The position numbers and the translations under genes are program-made. Of a DNA stretch of 64,000 nucleotides, positions 1 through 9,229 are shown in pieces. The first letter of the stretch is position 1. Every line of letters begins with the position of its first letter. The stretch covers positions 1 to 64,000 of the forward strand of contig CAWHPW010000011.1 in the NCBI GenBank assembly GCA_963831385.1, in the 5' to 3' direction. Under the pieces are notes generated by a model that was given only the letters and a program-made list of their open reading frames with translations, was not told the DNA's origin and searched no databases. Source of the DNA: JACVRX01 sp963831385 (GTDB lineage: Bacteria > Actinomycetota > Actinomycetes > Jiangellales > Jiangellaceae).

Positions 1-204
1 CATTGGTCCACCATCCGTGTGTCGGCGCTCATTGGGTGCTGGTTGTAGTGATGGTTCCCAGTGAATCGCCGGCCGGTGGCTGACCGCCAGTGTGCTTGCT
101 GTTTGAGGACCTGGATGAGATCTGCGGCAGCCGCCGGGCCGGGACACCAAGACCGGCGCTAGGGATACGCGGGTTGGACCGCCACGCAATGAGCATCCGG
201 GCCG
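1..204 (+). other. Non-coding left part of IS110, candidate bridge RNA region
   Basis: No convincing ORF lies here. An inverted repeat pairs CGGGACACC (140-148) with GGTGTCCCG (204-212), so a transcript could form a long-looped hairpin ending at the transposase start. In IS110 elements the non-coding segment before the recombinase gene encodes the bridge (seek) RNA that pairs with target and donor DNA. Assigning that role here rests on position only. Confidence 0.3.
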
Positions 205-1485
205 GTGTCCCGACACCGACGGTGCTCGTCCCATCATCACAGGAAGGGTCAGGAAGGTGAGTGTCGACCCGACAGAGATAACCGGACGCTGTTCGCTGGC
301 ATCGACTGGGCCAGCAAGGCCCACGCCATCTGCGTCGTCGACGACCACGGCGAGATCACCGTCCGGTTCCAGATTCCCAACACCGGCAAGACCTTCACCG
401 GTCTGGTCAAGCGGCTGACCAAACTCGGCGTGCACGGTGTCGGGATCGAACGCTGCGACGGCCCACTGGTCGAGGCGCTGCTCGACGCCGGCCTGCGGGT
501 GGTGGTGATCACCCCGCGGCAGGTCAAAGGGCTGCGCAGCCGCTACTCCGGCTCCGGGGCGAAGTCCGACACCGGGGACGCCTACCTGCTCGCCGACGTG
601 CTGCGCACCGACGGACACCGACTTACCCCGCTCACCCAAGACAGCGAAGCCACTCAGGTGCTGCGTGCCCTGTCCCGGACCCGCAAGCAGCTGGTCGAGG
701 CTCGAGTCGGCCTCGTCAACCAGCTCCAGGCTGAGCTGGAACGCTGTTTCCCCGGCGCGATCGGCCTGTTCGCCCGCCTGGACAGCGACGTCGCGGTCGC
801 GTTCCTGCGCCGCTACCCCACCCAACACGCGGCCACCAGGCTGACCCTCGCCCAGTTCGCGGCGTTCCTGCGCCGAATCGCCTACTGCGGCCGCAAACCC
901 GTCGAGGAACTGTTCACCCGGATCCACAACGCCCCCGCCGCAGGACTGACCGCGGCCGAAGCAGACGGACACGCCGTCTGCGTGGCCGCGCTGCTGCGCA
1001 CCATCAAGACCACCCGAGGACAAGAACGCGAACTCGAGGCCGAGATCATCGAACGCCTCGACGCCCACGCCGACGCGCACATCTTCACCAGCCTGCCCAA
1101 AGCCGGCCACGGCGTCCGGGCCGCGCTGCTGCTGGCCGAGATCGGCGACGTCCGATCCCGATTCCCCGACGAGGAATCCCTCGCCGCCCTCGCCGGCGTC
1201 GCACCCGTCACCCGAACATCCGGCAAAGCACACACCGTCGGATTCCGCTGGGCCGCCGACAAGAAACTCCGCAACGCCCTCATCGACTTCGCCGACGACT
1301 CCCGACACGCCAGCCCCTGGGCCGCCAAGATCTACAACGACGCCATCGACCGCGGCAAACGACACCCCCACGCCGTGCGCATCCTCGCCCGCGCCTGGAT
1401 CCGCGTCATCTGGCGCTGCTGGCAAGACCACACCGCCTACAACCCCGAACTCCACGGAGGCGCCATGCAACTGATCACGGCCTGA
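205..1485 (+). CDS. IS110-family transposase (DEDD recombinase)
   Basis: Cuts and joins DNA at the element ends. The N-terminal DEDD domain shows FAGIDWAS, then GIERCDGP and KSDTGDAYLLAD, giving the acidic residues of a RuvC-like fold. The C-terminal transposase_20 part carries LAGVAPVTRTSGK, with the serine region expected of the family, and ends in a typical ARAWIRVIWRCW helix. At 426 aa the length is normal. The start is doubtful: in this frame the only start before FAGID is GTG 205, which gives an unusual basic leader. A better-looking start (GTG 257, after AGGAAG) lies in another frame and would need a one-base deletion near 285 to join. Probably intact or nearly so. Confidence 0.9.
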   Translation: MSRHRRCSSHHHRKGQEGECRPDRDNRTLFAGIDWASKAHAICVVDDHGEITVRFQIPNTGKTFTGLVKRLTKLGVHGVGIERCDGPLVEALLDAGLRVVVITPRQVKGLRSRYSGSGAKSDTGDAYLLADVLRTDGHRLTPLTQDSEATQVLRALSRTRKQLVEARVGLVNQLQAELERCFPGAIGLFARLDSDVAVAFLRRYPTQHAATRLTLAQFAAFLRRIAYCGRKPVEELFTRIHNAPAAGLTAAEADGHAVCVAALLRTIKTTRGQERELEAEIIERLDAHADAHIFTSLPKAGHGVRAALLLAEIGDVRSRFPDEESLAALAGVAPVTRTSGKAHTVGFRWAADKKLRNALIDFADDSRHASPWAAKIYNDAIDRGKRHPHAVRILARAWIRVIWRCWQDHTAYNPELHGGAMQLITA

Positions 1486-1502
1486 GGTTGACCTAGGGAA
1501 TC

Positions 1503-2270
1503 TCATCCCCACGGCGGAAGCGTCGGTAGCCGGCCGGCAGGGTCGACGTGCAACCCCTCACCGTGAGATCGACCGGTGAGCCAGCCGAGAATCGGTGTGG
1601 CCGATCCGGTGATCGTCGGGCCTCCACCGGATCCGAACCGCTCGGTCGCAGCGTCGATGACCAACGTCAAGTCGGGCACATCGTCACGCCGACCGAACCT
1701 GCGCAGGGTCTCGGCCAGCGCCCGACCGACAAACCAGGGAGCCCAGTTGTCGGGGGTGTACCCGGCATCGAGGTCGACGTGGTGCAACTCCAGTTCCTTC
1801 AGCCGCTCCCAGAGCACCCGACGCGCTGGGATCGTCCGCCCCGTCGCCGCCGCGCCCATCCGTACTTGCCGCTCCCAGGCTTCGTCCGGCACCGCGGTGA
1901 CTGCCGCGGAGAACCGGTCAGCGGCTGAGCGGAGGTCTTCGACAATCTCCTCCGGGCTACGTCCAGCGCCGCTGTCGATGTCGGCAGCCCGGGCCACGAC
2001 GCTGGGATACATGGGCGTCTCGACGTCTGTGGTAGCCCACCGGAGGAGGTTCGCCAGCGCGTCTGCATTCCGGGCGACATGGCTGAGCACATGAGCTCTG
2101 CTCCAGCCGGTGCAGAGGCTTGGCTGGTGTACCGCATCAGCGTCGAATGTGACAGCGGTACGGATCAACCGTTCGGTGGCGGCCGACACCGGTCCGGCGC
2201 TCGACGTCTCGGTCGCGTCGGCGTCGGTGGTCGGTTCGTCGGTCGATGGGGTCGGCGGGTCATCGTGCAC
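1503..2270 (-). CDS. Maleylpyruvate isomerase family mycothiol-dependent enzyme
   Basis: 255 aa in the DinB/MDMPI fold. The N-terminal four-helix domain has the usual CTGWSRAHVLSHVARNADAL stretch, whose histidine is a metal ligand in this family, and a second histidine pair in LKELELHHVDLDAGY (about residues 160-175). A C-terminal SCP2-like part follows, ending near LTGRSHGEGLHV. Members use mycothiol as cofactor for isomerisation or thiol transfer; the substrate cannot be read from the sequence. The first 25 residues are an acidic, Thr-rich leader. The stop lies only 17 bases from the IS110 transposase stop, so the element inserted right at its 3' end and the last residues may be altered. 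Confidence 0.85.
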   Translation of the reverse strand: MHDDPPTPSTDEPTTDADATETSSAGPVSAATERLIRTAVTFDADAVHQPSLCTGWSRAHVLSHVARNADALANLLRWATTDVETPMYPSVVARAADIDSGAGRSPEEIVEDLRSAADRFSAAVTAVPDEAWERQVRMGAAATGRTIPARRVLWERLKELELHHVDLDAGYTPDNWAPWFVGRALAETLRRFGRRDDVPDLTLVIDAATERFGSGGGPTITGSATPILGWLTGRSHGEGLHVDPAGRLPTLPPWG

Positions 2271-2304
2271 GCCTTGACGGTAGAACCGTCGTCAAGGCCG
2301 ACGG

Positions 2305-2853
2305 TCAGCTGTCCTCCTCGATCTCGGCGACGGGCCGTCCATCCGCGCATCTGATCTTGACCCTGACCTCGGTGTCCTCGCCCTCGAATCGAACCTCGAC
2401 GTCACGGCGGGCTTCCAGATCCACGTCATCGACTCGATAGCCCTGTGCCGGAGTCCAGGAAACGACGACCACCTCGCGGCCCCTGCACTCGGCCAGCACG
2501 TTTCCGCCGATGGACGTGATCAGCCGACGGACCGGAGGTAGCGCTGTCGACACGGAGGTGTCGGGCGCCGCAGGTGAGGGCGACGGGTCGGTCGTGCTCG
2601 GTGCTGGACTCGTCGGCGGAGCGGAGCTTGCCGATGAATTCGACGTGCCGGCTGCCGAAGGGGTGGTGGTCGTGAGCGAGGCAAGGGCCTGCGCTACCTC
2701 GGCCTGGCTGCGGGCGCGAGTGGAGTCGCCGAAGATTCCTGAGCCGATCAGCATCACCGCCGCGAGCGTGACACCGGTTGCCAACAGCGCCACAGCGACC
2801 CAGCCCGCGACGGCGACGACACCGCCGGGCAAGCGAGGCAGACTCTTGTTCAC
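2305..2853 (-). CDS. Unknown membrane-anchored protein with Ser/Thr/Pro linker
   Basis: 182 aa, family not recognised. A short basic start (MNKSLPRLPGG) precedes one transmembrane helix (about residues 10-38). A Ser/Thr/Pro-rich linker follows (about 58-105), then a small, charged, probably beta-rich extracytoplasmic domain containing a single cysteine in GGNVLAECRGREVVVV and a second in KIRCADGRP. It is divergent from the response regulator at 2954 and shares the 100-base intergenic region with its putative binding repeats, so it may be controlled by or feed into that system; this is inference. A possible -10 (TATGGT, 2880-2875) lies before the GTG start. Confidence 0.7.
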   Translation of the reverse strand: MNKSLPRLPGGVVAVAGWVAVALLATGVTLAAVMLIGSGIFGDSTRARSQAEVAQALASLTTTTPSAAGTSNSSASSAPPTSPAPSTTDPSPSPAAPDTSVSTALPPVRRLITSIGGNVLAECRGREVVVVSWTPAQGYRVDDVDLEARRDVEVRFEGEDTEVRVKIRCADGRPVAEIEEDS

Positions 2854-2888
2854 CCGCCGAGTGTGGCCGACTGGACCATAACGGCAGG

Positions 2889-2906
2889 CTAAGGCAGCCG
2901 TAAGGC
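2889..2906 (+). promoter_or_regulatory. Direct-repeat box, likely response regulator site
   Basis: CTAAGGC (2889-2895) and GTAAGGC (2900-2906) repeat with an 11-bp period, the spacing expected for a tandem dimer of an OmpR-type regulator. The box is about 35 bases upstream of the -10 of the regulator gene at 2954. A similar box stands before the PepSY gene (4922-4938). Confidence 0.45.
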
Positions 2907-2941
2907 CGGCCGTCGCAGGCGTTGCGATTGGTGGTCTCGGC

Positions 2942-2947
2942 TAGCGT
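2942..2947 (+). promoter_or_regulatory. -10 box (TAGCGT) of the two-component operon
   Basis: TAGCGT ends six bases before GTG 2954. A transcript would start at or next to the start codon, predicting a leaderless mRNA. No Shine-Dalgarno sequence is present. Confidence 0.45.
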
Positions 2948-2953
2948 TCCAGC

Positions 2954-3640
2954 GTGGCACACGTGCTGCTGGTCGAGGACGATCCGCACATCCGGGCCGG
3001 CTTGATCCGGGCACTGAGCGAGCGCGGGCATGCCGTGTCCTCCGCGCCGACGGGGGCACAGGCGCTGCAGATGGTCATGTCCGAGCACCCAGACCTCGTC
3101 GTCCTCGACCTGGGATTGCCCGACCTCGACGGCCGCGAGGTGCTGGCGATGCTGCGGGCGGTCGACGACGTCCCCGTCATCGTGGCGACTGCCCGCGACG
3201 CCGATCCGGAGATCGTCACCGTCCTCGAGGCCGGCGCTGACGATTACCTGGTCAAGCCGTTCAGTGGCGCGCAGCTGCATGCTCGGATCGGAGCCGTTCT
3301 GCGCCGAGCCGGTGTCAGCAACGACGAGGACCAGACGGTCAATGTCGGTGGCTTGCGGATCGACCCGCGGTCGAGGGAAGCGGTGCTCGACGAGACATCG
3401 CTCGAGCTGACCCCGCGCGAGTTCGACCTGCTGTACTACCTCGCGGCTCGCCCCGGCCAGGTTGTCAGCAAGCGCGAACTGTCCACTCAGGTGTGGCAGG
3501 CGCCGTACGGTGGCGCCGACAAGACCGTCGATGTGCACCTGTCCTGGCTGCGGCGGAAGCTGGGCGAGACGGCACAGGCGCCGCGTTTCCTGCACACCGT
3601 CCGAGGTGTCGGGGTCAAGCTCAGTCCGCCACCGCAATGA
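2954..3640 (+). CDS. OmpR/PhoP-type response regulator
   Basis: 228 aa. The receiver domain (1-115) has LLVEDD for the acidic pocket, the phospho-accepting Asp in VVLDLGLPD (about residue 51), a conserved Thr/Ala switch in IVATARD and the Lys in YLVKPF. A winged-helix DNA-binding domain (about 125-225) contains LTPREFDLLYYLAARPGQVVS and a basic recognition region ending TVRGVGVKL. The GTG start is set by MAHVLLVEDD and by the -10 box just before it. The stop overlaps the kinase start (ATGA), so both are made from one mRNA. Close direct repeats upstream suggest autoregulation. The stimulus is unknown. Confidence 0.93.
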   Translation: MAHVLLVEDDPHIRAGLIRALSERGHAVSSAPTGAQALQMVMSEHPDLVVLDLGLPDLDGREVLAMLRAVDDVPVIVATARDADPEIVTVLEAGADDYLVKPFSGAQLHARIGAVLRRAGVSNDEDQTVNVGGLRIDPRSREAVLDETSLELTPREFDLLYYLAARPGQVVSKRELSTQVWQAPYGGADKTVDVHLSWLRRKLGETAQAPRFLHTVRGVGVKLSPPPQ

Positions 3641-4926
3641 GGCGATCGCTCGCGCTGCTCGTCGCGGCGACCACGTCGCTGGTGCTGGTGGCGTTCCTGG
3701 TGCCCCTGGCAGTGCTGATCCGCTCGGCCACGGCTGAGCAAGCGGTGTCCGAGGCCAGCGGCCAAGCCAGCGCGCTGGCCTTGCTGGTGGCGACAGCGGA
3801 CCGGGATGCGGTCGAGCTTGCCCTCGACACCGTCGAGGCCGGCACCGGCAATCCGTTCACCGTGTTCTATCCCGACGGGGACGTTCTGGGCACCCCAGCG
3901 GAGCGCACCACTGCAGTGGAGCTCGCCGCATCGGGAGCGGAGAGTCTGACGGTGCAAACAGCCGACGGCAGAGATGTCCTCGTTGCCGTGGGTCTGCCCG
4001 ACGAGGGCGGAACCGGTGTCGTTGCCACCTCGGTCCCCGCCGAGGAGCTGACCGAAGGTGTGCTCCGCACCTGGTTGGTGCTCGCCGGCCTTGGTGTCGG
4101 GTTGGTTGCCCTTGGTGTGGTCGTCGCCGACCGGCTGGCCCGCAGCCTGGTCCGCCCGGTCGTCGACGCGTCTGCGGTCTCTCACCGCTTGGCCCGGGGC
4201 GAGCTGGAGGCCCGAGCCGAACCTGCCGGACCTGCTGAGATCCAGGCCGTCGCCACCGGGCTGAACCACCTCGCCGCCCGGATCAGCGGCATGCTTCGCG
4301 ACGAGCGAGAGGCCGTGGCCGACGTGTCCCACCGCTTGCGCACACCGCTGACCGCGCTGCGGTTGGACGCCGAGGCATTGCCTGATGACCCGCGGTCGGC
4401 TCGGGTCGTCGACGGGGTCGACGCGCTCGAACGTGCCGTAACGCAGGTCATCGCCGATGCCCGCAGCCGTGGTGCGGATCCCGATGCTCACTGCGACGCT
4501 GCCCGGGTTGTGGCCGATCGGGTGGCGTTCTGGTCCGTGCTGGCCGACGACACAGACCGCCAGCTCACTGCGGACATTGCTGACGGACCGGTTCCCGTGC
4601 GGGTGTCCGCACCGGATCTCGCCGCGGGCGTCGACGCCTTGCTCGGCAATGTGTTCGCCCACACACCGGACGGAACTCCGTTCGCCGTTGCGCTCGAGCA
4701 CGACCCGGAGCACGCCCGACTCGTGGTTGCCGACGGCGGAGGCGGCTTCACGCTGTCCGATCCGGTCCACCGCGGCACCAGCCAGGCCGCTTCGACCGGA
4801 CTCGGCTTGGACATCGCCCGCCGAGTAGCCGACTCGTCGGGCGGGCAGCTGAGGACGGGTATCTCACCCCTCGGCGGCGCCGAAATCATCCTCGAACTGG
4901 GTCGCTGGCAGTCAATCGATCCTTAG
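3637..4926 (+). CDS. Sensor histidine kinase
   Basis: 429 aa, partner of the regulator at 2954, starting at the ATG of the ATGA overlap; longer in-frame readings upstream run through the regulator gene and are not real. Order: transmembrane helix (5-27), an extracytoplasmic sensor of about 110 residues, a second helix (LVLAGLGVGLVALGVVVADR), a HAMP segment, the H-box DVSHRLRTPLTALRLD with the phosphorylated His, and an ATPase domain with N-box LLGNVFAHTPDG and glycine motifs VVADGGGGF and TGLGLDIARRVAD. The sensor has no domain I recognise. It sits just before a PepSY protein gene. Confidence 0.92.
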   Translation: MRRSLALLVAATTSLVLVAFLVPLAVLIRSATAEQAVSEASGQASALALLVATADRDAVELALDTVEAGTGNPFTVFYPDGDVLGTPAERTTAVELAASGAESLTVQTADGRDVLVAVGLPDEGGTGVVATSVPAEELTEGVLRTWLVLAGLGVGLVALGVVVADRLARSLVRPVVDASAVSHRLARGELEARAEPAGPAEIQAVATGLNHLAARISGMLRDEREAVADVSHRLRTPLTALRLDAEALPDDPRSARVVDGVDALERAVTQVIADARSRGADPDAHCDAARVVADRVAFWSVLADDTDRQLTADIADGPVPVRVSAPDLAAGVDALLGNVFAHTPDGTPFAVALEHDPEHARLVVADGGGGFTLSDPVHRGTSQAASTGLGLDIARRVADSSGGQLRTGISPLGGAEIILELGRWQSIDP

Positions 4927-4938
4927 GGCGGCGTTAGG
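4922..4938 (+). promoter_or_regulatory. Second copy of the direct-repeat box, before the PepSY gene
   Basis: CTTAGGG (4922-4928) and GTTAGGA (4933-4939) repeat with the same 11-bp period as the box at 2889, and the flanks also agree (shared pattern CTwAGGnnGnCGTwAGGnCG). It overlaps the kinase stop codon and lies about 100 bases before the PepSY start. This links the PepSY gene to the two-component system. Confidence 0.45.
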
Positions 4939-5036
4939 ACGCCCGTAGCGCGCCGCTAGTGCACCGGCGTGCAGCCTTCGAAGCGTGGTACCCGACCCGG
5001 GTGCCCCCGAGCCAATTCGGACCGAAGGAGAAGACA

Positions 5037-5600
5037 ATGCCAGCAACTACCTGGCGGACTGCGGCAGGCGTCGTTGGCGCCGTCGTGATCGGTGGAGCCG
5101 CCCTGGTCGCGGCTGCGACGACGGACTCGTCGACCGACCCGACGGCGAACGCCGCGGCCTCGCCGACCGTCTCTGCGTCCCCCACCGCGACTACCGCGAC
5201 CCAGCCCGCCCTCCCCACCGCGACCGCCTCGCCGGATGCGACGTCCGAGAACAGCATCTCCGCCGAGCGGGCCGTGCAGATTGCGATGAGTCACTTGACG
5301 ACCGTCGGTGACCTCGTGGTCGAAGAGATCGACCTCAAGCCCGAGGACGGGCGGATGATCTGGGACGTGGAATTCGTCGGCGACCACGAGGTCGAGCTCG
5401 ATGCCGTGACGGGAGCCATCCTCAAGCTCGAGATCGGTGACGACGAGCGCACGGACGATGTCGGCCGGGACGACGATCGTGGCGGTGACGATCGTGGCGG
5501 TGACGACGACGGGACCGACCACGGGGACGATCACGGCGGCGGCGATCACGGCGGCGGCGACGACAGTGGGCACCACGGAGGCAATCAGGGCAGCAGCTGA
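5037..5600 (+). CDS. PepSY-domain protein with Asp/Gly/His-rich tail
   Basis: 187 aa. The ATG at 5037 follows AAGGAG with six bases of spacing; an earlier in-frame start at 4959 lacks a site. A signal-anchor (residues 6-28) is followed by an Ala/Thr/Pro/Ser linker, a PepSY domain (about 75-135: ISAERAVQIAMSHL, then WDVEFVGDHEVELDAVTGAILKLE) and a tail of about 50 residues made almost only of Asp, Gly, His and Arg. The tail is encoded partly by two pairs of 15-bp tandem repeats (5472-5501 and 5529-5558). PepSY domains are often secreted and inhibitory or ligand binding; the tail looks able to bind divalent metals. The second regulator box upstream makes it a likely target of the preceding system. 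Confidence 0.85.
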   Translation: MPATTWRTAAGVVGAVVIGGAALVAAATTDSSTDPTANAAASPTVSASPTATTATQPALPTATASPDATSENSISAERAVQIAMSHLTTVGDLVVEEIDLKPEDGRMIWDVEFVGDHEVELDAVTGAILKLEIGDDERTDDVGRDDDRGGDDRGGDDDGTDHGDDHGGGDHGGGDDSGHHGGNQGSS

Positions 5601-5610
5601 CCGGGTGACC

Positions 5611-5635
5611 CTCCGGCGCGAGATTGTCGCCGGAG
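5611..5635 (+). terminator. Hairpin between PepSY gene and uvrA
   Basis: CTCCGGCG (5611-5618) and CGCCGGAG (5628-5635) form a perfect 8-bp stem with a nine-base loop. No U-tract follows, which is common for actinobacterial terminators. The uvrA -10 box starts six bases later. Confidence 0.4.
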
Positions 5636-5640
5636 CCACA

Positions 5641-5646
5641 TAGCCT
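5641..5646 (+). promoter_or_regulatory. -10 box (TAGCCT) of uvrA
   Basis: TAGCCT ends seven bases before GTG 5654, predicting a leaderless uvrA transcript. No LexA-type palindrome is visible in the short upstream gap. Confidence 0.4.
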
Positions 5647-5653
5647 GGGCGTC

Positions 5654-8554
<2,901 letters not shown>

Positions 8555-8612
8555 CATGATGGACGTCGGCATCGCCGATGTTGAACCGATCGGCCGGTCG
8601 TTTCGTTGCCAC

Positions 8613-8618
8613 TAGGGT
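8613..8618 (+). promoter_or_regulatory. Possible -10 box (TAGGGT) of the Rieske gene
   Basis: TAGGGT lies 31 bases before ATG 8650, leaving a short leader with a purine-rich stretch before the start. No good -35 is seen. Confidence 0.3.
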
Positions 8619-8649
8619 GACGACCTCGACCCGAGACGGGGGCGCGGCA

Positions 8650-9171
8650 ATGACCGACCCGACCATGACCGACCCGGCGCCGGCCGAAGTGCGCCGCCGG
8701 GTCGTGCTCCTCGGAGCGGGGGCAGTGGGTGTGGCCGGCGTGCTGGCTGCCTGCGGCGGAGGTGACGACACGACCTCAAGCAGCGGCGACGAGTCTGCGA
8801 CGGGCAGCGCTGCGCCGGAGACTCCCGCCGAGTCCCCGGCGCAGACCCCGGCAGAGACCGCTGAGCCGCCGGCCGAGGTCGGTGTCACGGGTGTGATCGC
8901 CGTCGCCGACGTGCCGGTCGGCGGTGGCGTCGTGATCGCGGCGGAGCAGATCGTCGTCACGCAGCCGGCTGAAGGCGATGTGAAGGCGTTCGGCAGCACC
9001 TGTACCCACCAGGGCTGCCAGGTGGCCGAGGTCGCCGACGGAGAGATCACCTGCCCGTGTCATGGCAGCCGGTATTCCATCGAGGACGGTTCGGTCCTCG
9101 GTGGCCCGGCGCCGGAGCCGCTGCCGGCCGTGGGCGTAGCCGTCGAGGGCGACCAGGTCGTACTGACCTGA
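8650..9171 (+). CDS. Rieske [2Fe-2S] lipoprotein with Tat signal
   Basis: 173 aa from ATG 8650, which follows GAGACGGGGG. The N-terminus has a twin-arginine stretch (RRRVVLLGAGAVG) and a lipobox (VLAAC), so the folded protein should be exported by Tat and anchored by lipid. A Ser/Glu/Ala/Pro linker (about 35-75) leads to a Rieske domain with ligands CTHQGC and CPCHGSRY, both loop cysteines present for the disulfide seen in high-potential Rieske proteins. It is a stand-alone Rieske protein: no cytochrome b or oxygenase gene is adjacent. Its redox partner is unknown. Confidence 0.9.
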   Translation: MTDPTMTDPAPAEVRRRVVLLGAGAVGVAGVLAACGGGDDTTSSSGDESATGSAAPETPAESPAQTPAETAEPPAEVGVTGVIAVADVPVGGGVVIAAEQIVVTQPAEGDVKAFGSTCTHQGCQVAEVADGEITCPCHGSRYSIEDGSVLGGPAPEPLPAVGVAVEGDQVVLT

Positions 9172-9215
9172 CTCGAGGCCCGTCGCACGAACTCAGGAGC
9201 TGGCAGGGACCGGCA

Positions 9216-9221
9216 TAGGGT
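9216..9221 (+). promoter_or_regulatory. -10 box (TAGGGT) of uvrC
   Basis: TAGGGT ends eight bases before GTG 9230, predicting a leaderless transcript for uvrC and probably the genes that follow. Confidence 0.45.
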
Positions 9222-9229
9222 TGGGGGTT

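Larger units (their letters stand above)
1..1502 (+). mobile_element. IS110-family insertion sequence, boundaries not resolved
   Basis: The element is defined by its IS110-type transposase. The left end lies at or beyond base 1. The right end must lie close after the stop at 1485, because the next gene, on the other strand, ends at 1503. IS110 elements usually lack long terminal inverted repeats and target duplications, so the ends cannot be fixed from one copy. I saw no second copy in the window. Confidence 0.7.

Noticed and set aside
5460..5560. Short tandem repeats that might suggest CRISPR or a minisatellite control region
   Set aside because: Units are only 15 bp, without spacers, and are in frame within the PepSY gene tail.
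5601..5653. LexA (SOS) box before uvrA
   Set aside because: I looked for the actinobacterial SOS palindrome in the gap; only the GC-rich hairpin and the -10 box are present.
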